Part shown: positions 35,574 through 45,812 of the stretch, piece after piece
How the letters are laid out: each line of letters starts with the position of its first letter
How positions within the stretch are numbered: position 1 is the stretch's first letter
Assembly (NCBI RefSeq): GCF_024662235.1
Contig: NZ_CP096276.1
Coordinates: 1,550,001-1,614,000 of the forward strand
Direction of reading: 5' to 3'
From: Pimelobacter simplex
GTDB lineage: Bacteria; Actinomycetota; Actinomycetes; Propionibacteriales; Nocardioidaceae
DNA: 64,000 bases
Program-made: the position numbers and the translations under genes
The notes under the pieces: generated by a model
Databases searched by the model: none
The model's input: only the letters and a program-made list of their open reading frames with translations
What the model was told of the DNA's origin: nothing

Positions 35574-38396
35574 ATGAACCACCGCACCCTCCTGCGGCGT
35601 ACCGCCGCGGCCGGCACCGTCGCCGCCCTCGCGGTCGCCCCGCTGCTGAGCGGCCCGAGCGCCGCCACCGCGGCGCCGGCCCCGGCGCACGCCGCCCACG
35701 CCGCGGCGCCGGCCACCTATCCCGCACCCACCCACGGCGCCACCGTCGACTGGTTCGACGCCAAGTACCCGGCCCTCGCCAAGGGGAGCGTCTTCGAGAC
35801 GGTCACCTTCGAGCGCTTCGAGTACCTGCTCAAGAAGAACACCGGCAAGTGGGCGTTCGTGATCGGCGGCCCCGAGGACCCCTACCTCCAGCAGACGATC
35901 GGCCACATCGAGAAGGTCGCCGAGGCCGAGGGCATCGAGAAGATCTACAACTTCGACCCCAAGCTCGACGGCGAGGCGCTGAGCGTCTTCGACCTCACCG
36001 GCTACGACCTCGACAGCGCCGACAACGCGGGCAAGGACCAGTTCCTCGACCTGGGCGAGCGGCTCGTCAGCAGCTACCTCGGCAAGGACGCCGAGACGCC
36101 GTTCGCGCTGGCCAACGACGCCGGGAAGCCCGACCGCCGCGTGGCGCCCGAGCACCCCTACCTCTTCGTGTACGACGCCGCGGGCGGCGACAACGCCCGG
36201 ATCGTCGACGCGCTGGTGACCCCGCCGGTCGACCTGTCGAGCCCGGCCGCCGTCACGGCGTACGAGAACGACGTCAAGCGGGTCCTCACCTCCGCGCCCC
36301 TCGACGTCGACACCCAGTGGGACTTCCTCAGCACCGAGCACAACCGGCGCCACTACGAGCGCTACGTCAAGAACGCCGACCCGGCGGTCGAGACGGCCAA
36401 CCGCAAGCGGTTCGGCGGCGACGTGTTCAAGGCCGACGAGGACCTGACCAACGGCGACGAGGAGGACTTCCGCGTCGAGAGCATCACCTACCCGGAGCTG
36501 CTCAACATCCTCGACAGCGACGGCGAGTTCCTCGTCCTCTTCGGCGGGACCTGGTGCCACAACACCGCCGCGGTCATCAAGCAGACCGCCGAGTACGCGC
36601 GCCAGTACGGCATCAAGAAGGTCTACAACTTCGACTTCTCGCTCGACTCGACCGGCAACGGCGGCTCGCTCGACAAGCACATCCGCGACAACTCGTTCCG
36701 CAACGTCGGCGGGGTCTCGCGCAAGACCCGCCCGGCGTACCTCTACGGGCGGATCCTCGAGAAGCTCGCGAATGCCAAGACCCAGTACAAGGTCCTCGCC
36801 GACGAGCCGGGCACCCAGAGCACCAGCCCGGTCAAGTACGACGTGAACGGCCAGGAGAAGCTCGCCCGCAAGATCCAGGTCGGCCACCTCCTGTCCTACG
36901 ACAAGGACGCCACCGCCGGCGGCCAGCCCGCGCCGGTGCTCGACCAGGCGATCCGCACCGACTGGACCAACCCCGACGGCAACGCCTTCGCCGGCAACGT
37001 CGAGTACATGACCGAGGTCTGGTTCACCCAGGGCAAGGACGCCACCTACGACGGCGCCGACCCGGACAGGCTCCGCGGCAATGTCAACGTCAGCACCGAG
37101 GTCGGCCAGAACGCGCTGCAGAACCAGCGCAACTTCGCCAAGGAGGCCATCGACCAGATCCGCGACGTGATCGCCGGTGTCGCCGGCGGCTACGAGAGCT
37201 CGGTCGCCGTCACCGGCGCCCCGGCGTCGGTCTCGGTCGAGAACCCGGGCAACCTCACCGGGCAGGTCAGCGTGGAGAGCACCTTCACCGGCTTCTTCTC
37301 CGACCGTACGGCGGGCGCCACGCTCGCCCCGCTGACCGGCAGCCGCGCGCTGGGCGGCTCCGTCCAGGTGCTGCTCGACGGCACCAAGATCGGCGAGGCC
37401 GACGTGCGTCCGGACCGGACCGCCGCGCTCGACGTACCGCTGCCCACGCTGACCGCGGGCGACCACACCCTCCGTTACGTGTACGGCGGCGGCGCGGGCG
37501 GCCGGGTCCTCACCTCGTCGACCGAGCAGACCCTCAAGGTCGTCGCGAAGACCTCGACCACCACGCTCGGCGCGGCCCCGACGCTGACCTTCGGCAAGAG
37601 CGGCACCATCACCGCGACCGTCTCGGCCGGCGCCACCGGCGAGGTCAGCCTCGCGGGTCTGCCCGGCGGTGCGCTCACCGCGCAGGTCCAGGGCGGCACG
37701 GCCACCTTCACCGTGCCGGGCACCGTCCCGGCGGGCAGCTACCAGCTGACCGCGACCTACGCCGGCGACGGGACCTACGCGTCCTCCACCTCCACGCCGG
37801 TCGCGCTGACGGTCGGCAAGGCGCTCACCATCAGCAGCGCGGCCTCGGTCACCACGCCCTACGGCAAGGGCGGCACCATCAAGGTCACCGTCGCCAGCCC
37901 CGGCGGCGTGGTCCCGACCGGCGCGGTCACGCTCACCGGCGTCGGCAGCGCGCAGACCCGGCAGCTCGACGGGGGCACGGCGACGTTCACGCTGCCGCGC
38001 ACCCTCGGCGTCCAGCGCTACTCGGCCAAGCTGACCTACGACGGCGGCGCGGACCGCAACGGCTCGCAGACCCAGGTCTCCTACACGGTGACCTCGATCG
38101 CCCCGTCCAAGGTCGCGCTCGCGGTGACCAAGAAGCCGACCTCCAAGAAGGCCGGCGCGGCCAAGGTCACCGTCACGGTCCCCGCAGGCCTCGCGGCGGC
38201 CACCGGCCCGGTCACCGTCACCCTCAAGAAGGGCGCCTCGACCAAGACGGTCAAGGGCACCCTGGCCAAGGGCGTCGTCACCGTCGCGCTGCCCAAGCTC
38301 AAGAAGGGCACCTGGAAGGTCAGCGTGAAGTACGCGGGCAGCACGACCTACCAGGCGGCGGCCTCCGCCACGACGTCGCTCAAGGTCACCAAGTGA
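35574..38396 (+). CDS. secreted protein with two thioredoxin-like domains and Ig-like repeats
   Basis: A 940-residue protein with a twin-Arg-less signal peptide (to about residue 45). It shows an internal duplication: two thioredoxin-fold-like units, each with a strand-helix-KIYNFD/KVYNFD pattern, at about 60-140 and 300-370. The second has GGTWCHNTAAV with Cys328, the only cysteine I find in the protein; the first has no Cys. From ~residue 540 to the end are four or more bacterial Ig-like repeats (for example TLRYVYGGG, LTATYAGDG, AKLTYDGGA, SVKYAGSTTY). There is no sorting signal, so it may be released or held by its neighbour. It overlaps the aminotransferase start by four bases. The biochemical role is unknown. 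Confidence 0.7.
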   Translation: MNHRTLLRRTAAAGTVAALAVAPLLSGPSAATAAPAPAHAAHAAAPATYPAPTHGATVDWFDAKYPALAKGSVFETVTFERFEYLLKKNTGKWAFVIGGPEDPYLQQTIGHIEKVAEAEGIEKIYNFDPKLDGEALSVFDLTGYDLDSADNAGKDQFLDLGERLVSSYLGKDAETPFALANDAGKPDRRVAPEHPYLFVYDAAGGDNARIVDALVTPPVDLSSPAAVTAYENDVKRVLTSAPLDVDTQWDFLSTEHNRRHYERYVKNADPAVETANRKRFGGDVFKADEDLTNGDEEDFRVESITYPELLNILDSDGEFLVLFGGTWCHNTAAVIKQTAEYARQYGIKKVYNFDFSLDSTGNGGSLDKHIRDNSFRNVGGVSRKTRPAYLYGRILEKLANAKTQYKVLADEPGTQSTSPVKYDVNGQEKLARKIQVGHLLSYDKDATAGGQPAPVLDQAIRTDWTNPDGNAFAGNVEYMTEVWFTQGKDATYDGADPDRLRGNVNVSTEVGQNALQNQRNFAKEAIDQIRDVIAGVAGGYESSVAVTGAPASVSVENPGNLTGQVSVESTFTGFFSDRTAGATLAPLTGSRALGGSVQVLLDGTKIGEADVRPDRTAALDVPLPTLTAGDHTLRYVYGGGAGGRVLTSSTEQTLKVVAKTSTTTLGAAPTLTFGKSGTITATVSAGATGEVSLAGLPGGALTAQVQGGTATFTVPGTVPAGSYQLTATYAGDGTYASSTSTPVALTVGKALTISSAASVTTPYGKGGTIKVTVASPGGVVPTGAVTLTGVGSAQTRQLDGGTATFTLPRTLGVQRYSAKLTYDGGADRNGSQTQVSYTVTSIAPSKVALAVTKKPTSKKAGAAKVTVTVPAGLAAATGPVTVTLKKGASTKTVKGTLAKGVVTVALPKLKKGTWKVSVKYAGSTTYQAAASATTSLKVTK

Positions 38397-39676
38397 CCCT
38401 GGCGACCCAGGCCGTCCGGCCGCTCCTGCCGCTCGTCGGCGCGGACCTCCGGGTCCCGCTGGTGACCGGCGGGAGCGCGCCGTACGCCAACCTCGACGTC
38501 GCGGCCAGCGCTCCGGCGCTGGCCGCGGTCGCCGACCGGGTGGCGCAGCTGCTGCCGTACTACTCCAGCGTCCACCGCGGCGCGGGGCACGGCTCGGCGG
38601 TCAGCACGGCGGCCCTCGACGCCGCACGCCGTACGGTCGCCGGGTTCGTCGGGGCGCGCCCCGACGACGTGGTGCAGGTGGTCCGGCACACCACGGACGC
38701 CTTCAACCTGCTGGCCTCGGCCGTCCCCGGGGACGTCGTCACCCTCGACGTCGAGCACCACGCCAACCTCCTCCCGTGGGCCCGGGGACGCCGGCGCACC
38801 GTCGCGGCGAGCAGCACGCTCGCCGCGACGGTGGCCGCGGTCGAGCGCGAGCTGGCCCGCGAGCCCGCCGCGCTGCTGGCCGTCACCGGTGCCTCCAACG
38901 TGACCGGTGAGCTGCTGCCGCTGGCCGAGCTCGTCGCGGTCGCGCACCGCCACGGCGCCCGGATCGCGGTCGACGGCGCCCAGCTCGTCCCGCACCGCCG
39001 GGTCGACGTGGCCGGGCTCGGCATCGACTACCTCGCGTTCTCGGGGCACAAGCTCTACGCGCCCTACGGCGCGGGCGCGCTGGTCGGGCGCCGCGACTGG
39101 CTGGAGGCCGCGCCGCCGTACCTGGCGGGTGGGGGAGCGGTCCGCTCGGTCGCCCTCGACGCGGTCACCTGGGCCGACGTACCGGCGCGGCACGAGGCGG
39201 GCACGCCCAATGTCGTCGGCGCCGTCGCCCTGGCCGCCGCCTGCGAGGCGCTCGCCGCGCTGCCCGCTCACGAGCAGGCCGCGCACGAGGCGGCGCTGGG
39301 GGAGCGGCTGCGCGAGGGCCTGGCGGCACTGCCCGGCGTCCGGGTGCTGCGGCTGTGGGACGACGCGACCGACACGCTCGGTCTCGCGACGTTCACGCTG
39401 GCGGGGCACCCGGCCGAGCTCGTCGCGCAGTACCTCTCCGCCGAGCACGCCGTCGCCGTGCGCGCCGGCCGGTTCTGCGCGCACCCGCTGCTCGACCGGC
39501 TCAACGACGGCGGGACCGCCGTCCGGGCCAGCGTCGGGCTCGGCACGAGCAGCGCGGACGTCGACCGGCTGCTCGCCGCCCTCGACGAGCTGGTCACCAC
39601 CGGCCCCCGCTGGACGTACGACGCCGCGCACCTGCCGGTCCCCGACCCGCGGCCGCTGCCCGGCTGGGCGGTGTGA
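38393..39676 (+). CDS. class V aminotransferase, SufS/cysteine desulfurase-like
   Basis: A 427-residue PLP enzyme starting at GTG 38393 (GTGA overlap). Lys220 in SGHKLYAPYG is the PLP Schiff-base lysine; His123 (EHHAN) and Asp194 (VDGAQ) are the usual cofactor contacts. Cys362 in RAGRFCAHPLL occupies the catalytic-cysteine loop of group II (SufS-like) cysteine desulfurases. It is therefore likely to remove sulfur or selenium from a cysteine-like substrate, giving alanine and a persulfide. No suf genes are adjacent, so it is not the housekeeping Fe-S copy. Its coupling to a DAACS symporter and a surface thioredoxin-like protein suggests sulfur scavenging (inference). Confidence 0.82.
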   Translation: MTLATQAVRPLLPLVGADLRVPLVTGGSAPYANLDVAASAPALAAVADRVAQLLPYYSSVHRGAGHGSAVSTAALDAARRTVAGFVGARPDDVVQVVRHTTDAFNLLASAVPGDVVTLDVEHHANLLPWARGRRRTVAASSTLAATVAAVERELAREPAALLAVTGASNVTGELLPLAELVAVAHRHGARIAVDGAQLVPHRRVDVAGLGIDYLAFSGHKLYAPYGAGALVGRRDWLEAAPPYLAGGGAVRSVALDAVTWADVPARHEAGTPNVVGAVALAAACEALAALPAHEQAAHEAALGERLREGLAALPGVRVLRLWDDATDTLGLATFTLAGHPAELVAQYLSAEHAVAVRAGRFCAHPLLDRLNDGGTAVRASVGLGTSSADVDRLLAALDELVTTGPRWTYDAAHLPVPDPRPLPGWAV

Positions 39677-39706
39677 GGCGGGTGCCGCACGGGCTACGGT
39701 GACCGG

Positions 39707-40135
39707 GTGCACGTCTTCGCCTCGGTCATCCTCGTCGACGAGCGTGGCTGGCTGCTCCTCCAGGAGCGCGACGAGCACCCGGTCATCTCTCCCGACTGCT
39801 GGAGCCTGGTCGGCGGCCACGTCGACCAGGGAGAGGACCCCGACGACGCGGCCTACCGCGAGCTCGCCGAGGAGACCGGTCTGCGGCTCGCACCACCGGA
39901 CCTGCCGCTGTGGCGCCAGTACCCGGTGGTGCACCCCGCCTACGGCACCGACGACCTGATCCGGGTCTACGCCGCCGCCACCACGGCGACCGACGCCGAC
40001 ATCGTGCTCGGCGAGGGCCGGCAGATCGTCTTCGTCGAGCCCGCGACGCTCCCCGCGCTGCGGGTCGGCGAGGCGGCGGCCCGGATCCTGCCCGAGTTCC
40101 TCGCCTCCGACCGCTACCAGGAGCTGCTGCGATGA
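39707..40135 (+). CDS. NUDIX hydrolase
   Basis: A 142-residue single-domain protein with a full Nudix box (GGHVDQGEDPDDAAYRELAE followed by ETGL; G-x5-E-x7-REuxEExGu). It hydrolyses a nucleoside diphosphate linked to another moiety; the substrate cannot be told. Start GTG 39707. It overlaps the next gene by four bases (ATGA). Confidence 0.9.
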   Translation: MHVFASVILVDERGWLLLQERDEHPVISPDCWSLVGGHVDQGEDPDDAAYRELAEETGLRLAPPDLPLWRQYPVVHPAYGTDDLIRVYAAATTATDADIVLGEGRQIVFVEPATLPALRVGEAAARILPEFLASDRYQELLR

Positions 40136-41082
40136 CCGCACCCTTCACCGTGATCCCCGTCCCCGGACCGGGCGCCGAGGACGTCGTCGTGGCGACCTCC
40201 GGCCCCGACGCCGGCTGCGTGTTCACCGGCACCGAGGACGGCGCGATCTTCCGGATCAGCCCCGACGGCGCCACCGTCGACCGGGTCGCCCACACCGGTG
40301 GCCGGCCGCTCGGCATCGAGTTCGCCCCCGACGGGCGGCTGCTCGTGTGCGACGCCCAGCGCGGGCTGCTCTGGGCCGACCCGGCCACCGGGGCGGTCGA
40401 GCAGATCACCGACCGCGTCGGCGGCACGCCCATGCGCTTCTGCAACAACGCGGCCATCGCCGCGGACGGCACGATCTGGTGGTCGGACTCCTCGACGCGC
40501 TACGGCATCGCGCAGTGGAAGGACGACTTCGTCCAGCACACCCGCACCGGCCGGCTGCTGCGCCGCGACCCCGACGGCACCGTCACCACCGTGCTCGACG
40601 GGCTCGCCTTCGCCAACGGCGTCGCGCTCTCCGCGGCCGAGGACTACGTCTGCGTGGCCGAGACCGGGGCCCGTACCGTCGTGCGGCACTGGATCAGCGG
40701 ACCCGACCAGGGGACGCGCGACCTGCTGTGCGCCGACCTGCCCGGCTACCCCGACAACATCGCGCGCGGCTCCGACGGCCTGATCTGGATCAGCATCGCC
40801 AGCCCCACCGACCCGCTCGTCGAGCGGCTCCACACCGCGCCGCTGGGCCTGCGCAAGCTGGTCACCAAGGTGCCCGAGGCGCTCCAGCCCAAGCCGAAGC
40901 AGACCGTGCGCGCCGTGGCGTACGACGACCAGGGGCGCCGGGTCCACGACATCGACGTGCGCCCGGCGGAGCACGGGACGTCGTACCACATGGTGACGGG
41001 GGTGCGGGAGCACGACGGCAGCCTGTGGCTCGGCAGCCTGCACGAGCCCGCGGTGGCCCGGGTCGACCTTTCCCGCCTTTGA
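40132..41082 (+). CDS. SMP-30/strictosidine synthase-like beta-propeller protein
   Basis: A 316-residue six-bladed beta-propeller protein. Repeated blade motifs are visible ([53 protein letters not shown]), and NGVALS and PDNI are the typical strictosidine-synthase/SMP-30 signatures. Family members are lactonases or hydrolases of small cyclic substrates, and often the substrate is unknown. There is no signal peptide. ATG 40132 overlaps the stop of the NUDIX gene, so they are co-translated. A role in repairing or detoxifying a metabolite, in step with the Nudix enzyme, is inference. Confidence 0.8.
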   Translation: MTAPFTVIPVPGPGAEDVVVATSGPDAGCVFTGTEDGAIFRISPDGATVDRVAHTGGRPLGIEFAPDGRLLVCDAQRGLLWADPATGAVEQITDRVGGTPMRFCNNAAIAADGTIWWSDSSTRYGIAQWKDDFVQHTRTGRLLRRDPDGTVTTVLDGLAFANGVALSAAEDYVCVAETGARTVVRHWISGPDQGTRDLLCADLPGYPDNIARGSDGLIWISIASPTDPLVERLHTAPLGLRKLVTKVPEALQPKPKQTVRAVAYDDQGRRVHDIDVRPAEHGTSYHMVTGVREHDGSLWLGSLHEPAVARVDLSRL

Positions 41083-41107
41083 ACCCCGACGCCCTAGAAT
41101 CGAACCC

Positions 41108-43018
41108 ATGCCTGTCCTCGACACGATCACCGGACCGCGCGACCTGCGGACCCTCAGCGAGGACGAGCTCACCCAGCTCGCGGCCGAGATCCGCGACCTG
41201 CTGATCCGCACGGTGGCCACCAACACCGGTCACCTGGGCCCCAACCTGGGCGTCGTCGAGCTCACGCTCGCCATGCACCGGGTGTTCGACTCCCCGCGCG
41301 ACAAGATCGTCTTCGACACCGGCCACCAGTCCTACGTGCACAAGCTCGTGACCGGGCGCGCCGCGTCCTTCGGCACGCTGCGCCGCGAGGGCGGCCTCAG
41401 CGGCTACCCGAGCCAGGCCGAGTCCGAGCACGACCTGGTCGAGAACTCCCACGCCTCCACCGCGCTGAGCTATGCCGACGGCCTGGCCAAGGCCTATGCC
41501 GTGCGCGGCGAGGACCGCCACGTGGTCGCCGTGATCGGCGACGGCGCGCTCACCGGCGGCATGGCCTGGGAGGCGCTCAACAACATCGCGATCCAGCACG
41601 ACTCCAAGCTCGTGATCGTGGTCAACGACAACGGCCGCTCCTACACCCCGACCATCGGCGGCCTGGCGACCGCGCTCACCGCGCTGCGCACCAACCCGCG
41701 CTACGAGCACCTGCTCGACGTGGTCAAGCGCCGGCTCAACGCGGTGCCCGGCGTCGGCGCGGCGGCCTACGACGCGCTGCACGCCATGAAGAAGGGCCTC
41801 AAGGACGCGCTCGCGCCCCAGGGCCTCTTCGAGGACCTCGGCCTCAAGTACGTCGGCCCCGTCGACGGCCACGACCGCGCCGCGATGGAGCAGGCGCTGA
41901 GCCAGGCCAAGCGCTTCGGCGGCCCGGTGATCGTGCACGCCATCACCCGCAAGGGCTTCGGCTACGACCCGGCCGAGCGGCACGAGGCCGACCAGTTCCA
42001 CGCGCCCGGCCCCTTCGACGTCCAGACGGGCGCCGAGAAGCCCAAGGGCCTGATCTGGACCGACCACTTCGCCGAGCACGTCGTCGCGATCGGCGAGCGG
42101 CGTCCCGACGTCGTGGCGATCACCGCGGCGATGATGCACCCGGTCGGTCTCGACAAGTTCCAGGCCCGGTTCCCCGAGCGCACCTTCGACGTCGGCATCG
42201 CCGAGCAGCACGCCGCCACCTCGGCCGCGGGCCTGGCGATGGGCGGGCTGCACCCGGTGTTCGCGGTCTACGCGACCTTCCTCAACCGCGCCTTCGACCA
42301 GGTGCTGATGGACGTCGCGCTCCACAAGTGCGGCGTCACCTTCGTGCTCGACCGCTCCGGCGTGACCGGCGACGACGGCGCCAGCCACAACGGCATGTGG
42401 GACATGTCGCTGCTCCAGGTCGTCCCCGGGCTGCGCCTGGCCGCGCCCCGCGACGTCCCCCGGATGCGCGAGCTCCTCGACGAGGCCGTCGAGGTCGCCG
42501 ACGCTCCGACCGTCGTCCGCTTCCCCAAGGGCCCGCCGCCGGCCGACATCGAGGCCGTCGGCAAGGCCGGCGGGTGCGACGTCCTGGTCCGCGACGGCGC
42601 CCGTGACGTGCTCGTCGTCGCCGTGGGCTCGATGGCCGAGATCGCCGTCGACGTCGCCCAGCGCCTCGTCGCCCAGGGCGTGGGCGTCACCGTCGTCGAC
42701 CCGCGCTGGGTCAAGCCGGTCGACCCCGCGCTCGTCGACCTGGCCCGCACCCACCGCCGCGTGGTCACCATCGAGGACAACGGCGTCGTGGGCGGCGTGG
42801 GCGCCGTCCTGCTCCAGACGCTGGCCGAGGCGGGCGTGCGCACGCCGGTCAAGCTCCACGGCATCCCGCAGGAGTTCCTCGACCACGCCAAGCGCGCCGC
42901 CATCCTCGAGCGGATCGGCCTCACGCCGTCCGCGATCGCCCTCGACATCCTCCACGACATCAGCGCCGAGCCCGCACCGGAAGGCCGGGCGCTGCACGAT
43001 GTGGATGGTCCGCGCTAG
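41108..43018 (+). CDS. dxs: 1-deoxy-D-xylulose-5-phosphate synthase
   Basis: A 636-residue Dxs, the first enzyme of the MEP isoprenoid pathway, condensing pyruvate and glyceraldehyde 3-phosphate. The thiamine diphosphate motif [16 protein letters not shown] is near residue 145-160. The N-terminal [12 protein letters not shown] and catalytic Glu366 in [13 protein letters not shown] identify Dxs among transketolase-like enzymes. ATG 41108 lies shortly after the previous gene. Its last 20 bp overlap the start of the lipoprotein gene. A full-length, housekeeping-type copy. Confidence 0.96.
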   Translation: MPVLDTITGPRDLRTLSEDELTQLAAEIRDLLIRTVATNTGHLGPNLGVVELTLAMHRVFDSPRDKIVFDTGHQSYVHKLVTGRAASFGTLRREGGLSGYPSQAESEHDLVENSHASTALSYADGLAKAYAVRGEDRHVVAVIGDGALTGGMAWEALNNIAIQHDSKLVIVVNDNGRSYTPTIGGLATALTALRTNPRYEHLLDVVKRRLNAVPGVGAAAYDALHAMKKGLKDALAPQGLFEDLGLKYVGPVDGHDRAAMEQALSQAKRFGGPVIVHAITRKGFGYDPAERHEADQFHAPGPFDVQTGAEKPKGLIWTDHFAEHVVAIGERRPDVVAITAAMMHPVGLDKFQARFPERTFDVGIAEQHAATSAAGLAMGGLHPVFAVYATFLNRAFDQVLMDVALHKCGVTFVLDRSGVTGDDGASHNGMWDMSLLQVVPGLRLAAPRDVPRMRELLDEAVEVADAPTVVRFPKGPPPADIEAVGKAGGCDVLVRDGARDVLVVAVGSMAEIAVDVAQRLVAQGVGVTVVDPRWVKPVDPALVDLARTHRRVVTIEDNGVVGGVGAVLLQTLAEAGVRTPVKLHGIPQEFLDHAKRAAILERIGLTPSAIALDILHDISAEPAPEGRALHDVDGPR

Positions 43019-44258
43019 GGCGCGATCCCTCGTCGCGGTCCTCGCGCTGGCGCTGCTCCCGCTGGCTGCCTGCTCCGACGACCCGCCGCCGCCGACCTAC
43101 TCCGGAGCGGCGTACGAGGACGTCGCCGCCCAGATGCAGGCGACCCTCAAGGTCCGCGCCGCCGGCCTGCGCCGCCACGACGTGGCCCGCTTCCGGCGCA
43201 GCCTCGACCGCTCGGACGCCACACTGGTCGGTGACCAGCAGGTCTACTTCGACAACATCGAGCAGCTGCCCGTCGGCAAGCTCCGCTACCTCGTCGACGA
43301 CGCCACGATCACGCCCGTCGAGGGCACCGGCGACTACTCGGCCGAGGTGACGCTCGTGCTGCGTCTCGACGGGTACGACGCCGTCCCCGCCCGCACCCGC
43401 GGCCGGTTCCGGTTCACGCCGTCGAGCGGCGGCCAGGGTCTCGTCGTGGCCGCGACCACCGACCGCCAGTGGACGACCGACCACCCCGGCAACGCCCAGC
43501 CCTGGGACCTCGGCCCGATCCGGGTCGAGCAGGCGGTGGGCGTGCTCGGGATCTTCGACGACGACACGGTCGCCGACGCCCGCGAGGTGCTCGACGCGGC
43601 CAGTGCCGGGCGCTACGACGTGCGCAGCGTGGTCGCCGCCGACGACTCGCCGGTGAGCAGCGGCGTCGTGGTCTACGCCGTGCGCGACGCCGCCTTCCTG
43701 CGCGGCCTGGCCGGGCAGACCGTCGGCGACCCCGACCGCGCCGACGGGCTCACCATCGCCGTGCCGGCCGACTCCCACGACCCGGCGCGCGGGGTGGCGT
43801 CGTACCGGGTCTACCTCAACCCGCGCGTCCTCACCCAGCAGCCGGCCGTGCTCGGCCGGCTGGTGCGCCACGAGCTCACCCACGCCACGCTGGGCGAGCG
43901 TGCCCGCGGCGTCCCGCTGTGGCTCAACGAGGGCGTCGCCGAGTACGTCTCGGTCCGCCCGATGGCCCCCGACCGCCGCCGGCTCCCCGCCGCCGCGCTC
44001 CGGGTCGGCGCCGCGGCCACCGACCTGCCCGGTGCCGCCCAGTTCTCGGGCCCCGACGCCGAGGCCTGGTACGCCGTGTCGTGGTGGGTGTGCGAGTACA
44101 TCGCCAGCGTCTACGGCGAGCAGACCCTCTTCGCGCTCCTCGACCGGTTCCGCGACGGCGCGGACCAGGACGAGGTCGTCACCGGCCTGCTGGGCGTCAC
44201 CAGCGCCCAGCTCGTCCAGCGCGGGGTCGCGCTCATGACCACGACCTACCGCGGCTGA
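42999..44258 (+). CDS. lipoprotein with peptidase-MA-like metalloprotease domain
   Basis: A 419-residue lipoprotein. The signal peptide ends in the lipobox LAAC with Cys25 as the lipidated residue. The middle region is beta-rich and of unknown type. The C-terminal domain has the zinc motif HELTH (291-295) and a downstream NEGVAEY with Glu311, matching gluzincin-like peptidase MA families. It is therefore likely an extracytoplasmic metallopeptidase; the substrate is unknown. ATG 42999 is preferred (GGAAGG 14 bases upstream); ATG 43005 is an alternative. The start overlaps the end of dxs, suggesting co-transcription. Confidence 0.82.
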   Translation: MWMVRARARSLVAVLALALLPLAACSDDPPPPTYSGAAYEDVAAQMQATLKVRAAGLRRHDVARFRRSLDRSDATLVGDQQVYFDNIEQLPVGKLRYLVDDATITPVEGTGDYSAEVTLVLRLDGYDAVPARTRGRFRFTPSSGGQGLVVAATTDRQWTTDHPGNAQPWDLGPIRVEQAVGVLGIFDDDTVADAREVLDAASAGRYDVRSVVAADDSPVSSGVVVYAVRDAAFLRGLAGQTVGDPDRADGLTIAVPADSHDPARGVASYRVYLNPRVLTQQPAVLGRLVRHELTHATLGERARGVPLWLNEGVAEYVSVRPMAPDRRRLPAAALRVGAAATDLPGAAQFSGPDAEAWYAVSWWVCEYIASVYGEQTLFALLDRFRDGADQDEVVTGLLGVTSAQLVQRGVALMTTTYRG

Positions 44259-44312
44259 CCTCCCGCCCGACGGTCCCGGCTGAGACGTCCGGATCGGGGT
44301 AACGTCGCCGCC

Positions 44313-45812
44313 GTGAGCCTGTTCCGCACCAAGTCCGTCGAGCAGTCGATCGCCGACACCGACGAGCCCGGCCACCGGCTGCGCAAGGACCTCTCCGCGC
44401 TCGACCTGACGGTCTTCGGCGTCGGCGTGATCATCGGCGCCGGCATCTTCGTGCTCACCGGCACCGTCGCGGCCAGCAACGCCGGCCCGGCGCTCGCCCT
44501 GAGCTTCGTCATCGCCGCCGTCGCCTGCGGCCTCGCCGCGCTCTGCTACGCCGAGCTCGCCTCGACCGTGCCGGTCGCGGGCAGCGCCTACACGTTCAGC
44601 TACGCCACGCTCGGCGAGCTGGTCGCCTGGATCATCGGCTGGGACCTGGTGCTCGAGTTCACCGTCGGCGCCGCAGCGCTGTCGACGGGCTTCTCGGCGT
44701 ACCTCCAAGAGGTGCTGAGCATCGTCGACGTCACGCTGCCCACCCAGATCAGCTCGGCGGCGACCGGCGTGGTCGACCTGCCCGCGATGGTGATCGCGCT
44801 GCTGGTCACCTTCCTGCTGGTGCGCGGCACGAAATTCTCCAGCCGGATCAACCAGGTCGTCGTCGCGCTCAAGCTCGTCGTGGTCGCCGCGGTCATCGTG
44901 GTCGGCATCGCGCACATCAAGCTCAGCAACTGGACGCCGTTCATCCCCGACGCCCAGCCCGCCCCGCAGTCCGAGGGCGGCTTCGCCGACGTCCCGCTCA
45001 TCACCAGCCTGCTCGGCCTGGAGCCCGCGGTCTTCGGCATCGCCGGGGTCATCTCGGGCGCGGCCATCGTGTTCTTCGCCTTCATCGGCTTCGACATCGT
45101 CGCCACCACGGCCGAGGAGACCAAGAACCCCCAGCGCGACGTGCCCATCGGCATCCTCGGCTCGCTGGCGATCGTCACCGTGCTCTACGCCGCGGTCAGC
45201 CTCGTCGTCACCGGCGTGCGCTCCTACCAGGACATCGACCCCAACAGCGCCGCGCCGCTCGCCGACGCCTTCAAGGCCGCCGGTGTGAGCTGGATGCCCG
45301 ACCTCATCTCGATCGGCGCGTGCATCGGGCTGGTCGTGGTCGCGATGATCCTCATGCTGGGCCAGACCCGGGTCGCCTTCGCGATGGCCCGCGACGGGCT
45401 GCTCCCGCGGCCGCTGGCCAAGGTGCACCCGACCTACGGCTCGCCCTACCGGATCACCATCGTGACCGGCATCGGCGTGGCCGCGCTGGCCGGCTTCGTC
45501 GACCTCAGCACGCTGGCCCACCTGGTCAACATCGGCACGCTCTTCGCGTTCATGCTGGTGAGCATCGGCGTGGTCGTCCTGCGCCGGTCCCGCCCGGACC
45601 TCCCGCGCGGCTTCCGGACGCCGTTCGCGCCGCTCGTGGCCGCCGTCTCGACGCTGATGTGCTTCTACCTGATGCTCAACCTGACCGGCGACACCTGGAT
45701 CCGGTTCCTGGCCTGGATGGCGATCGGCGTCGTCGTCTACTTCCTCTACGGACGCCGGCACAGCCGCCTCGGCGCCGCGGAGAAGGAGCGGGGGAATAGT
45801 CTTTCCGCGTGA
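44313..45812 (+). CDS. APC-family amino acid permease (CAT type)
   Basis: A 499-residue permease with 12-13 membrane spans. It carries the APC signature GVGVIIGAGIFVLTGTVAA and conserved FIGFDIVATTAEETKNPQRD. The length and the ~25-residue cytoplasmic N-terminus fit the cationic amino acid transporter (YfnA-like) branch; the substrate is not resolved. GTG 44313 is the likely start. It overlaps the PAC2 gene by four bases, so both belong to one transcript. Confidence 0.88.
   Translation: MSLFRTKSVEQSIADTDEPGHRLRKDLSALDLTVFGVGVIIGAGIFVLTGTVAASNAGPALALSFVIAAVACGLAALCYAELASTVPVAGSAYTFSYATLGELVAWIIGWDLVLEFTVGAAALSTGFSAYLQEVLSIVDVTLPTQISSAATGVVDLPAMVIALLVTFLLVRGTKFSSRINQVVVALKLVVVAAVIVVGIAHIKLSNWTPFIPDAQPAPQSEGGFADVPLITSLLGLEPAVFGIAGVISGAAIVFFAFIGFDIVATTAEETKNPQRDVPIGILGSLAIVTVLYAAVSLVVTGVRSYQDIDPNSAAPLADAFKAAGVSWMPDLISIGACIGLVVVAMILMLGQTRVAFAMARDGLLPRPLAKVHPTYGSPYRITIVTGIGVAALAGFVDLSTLAHLVNIGTLFAFMLVSIGVVVLRRSRPDLPRGFRTPFAPLVAAVSTLMCFYLMLNLTGDTWIRFLAWMAIGVVVYFLYGRRHSRLGAAEKERGNSLSA

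Noticed and set aside
33918..37466. 1182-codon open frame on the minus strand opposite the symporter operon
   Set aside because: It crosses several well-supported plus-strand genes and has shadow-type composition; no domain or ribosome site supports it.
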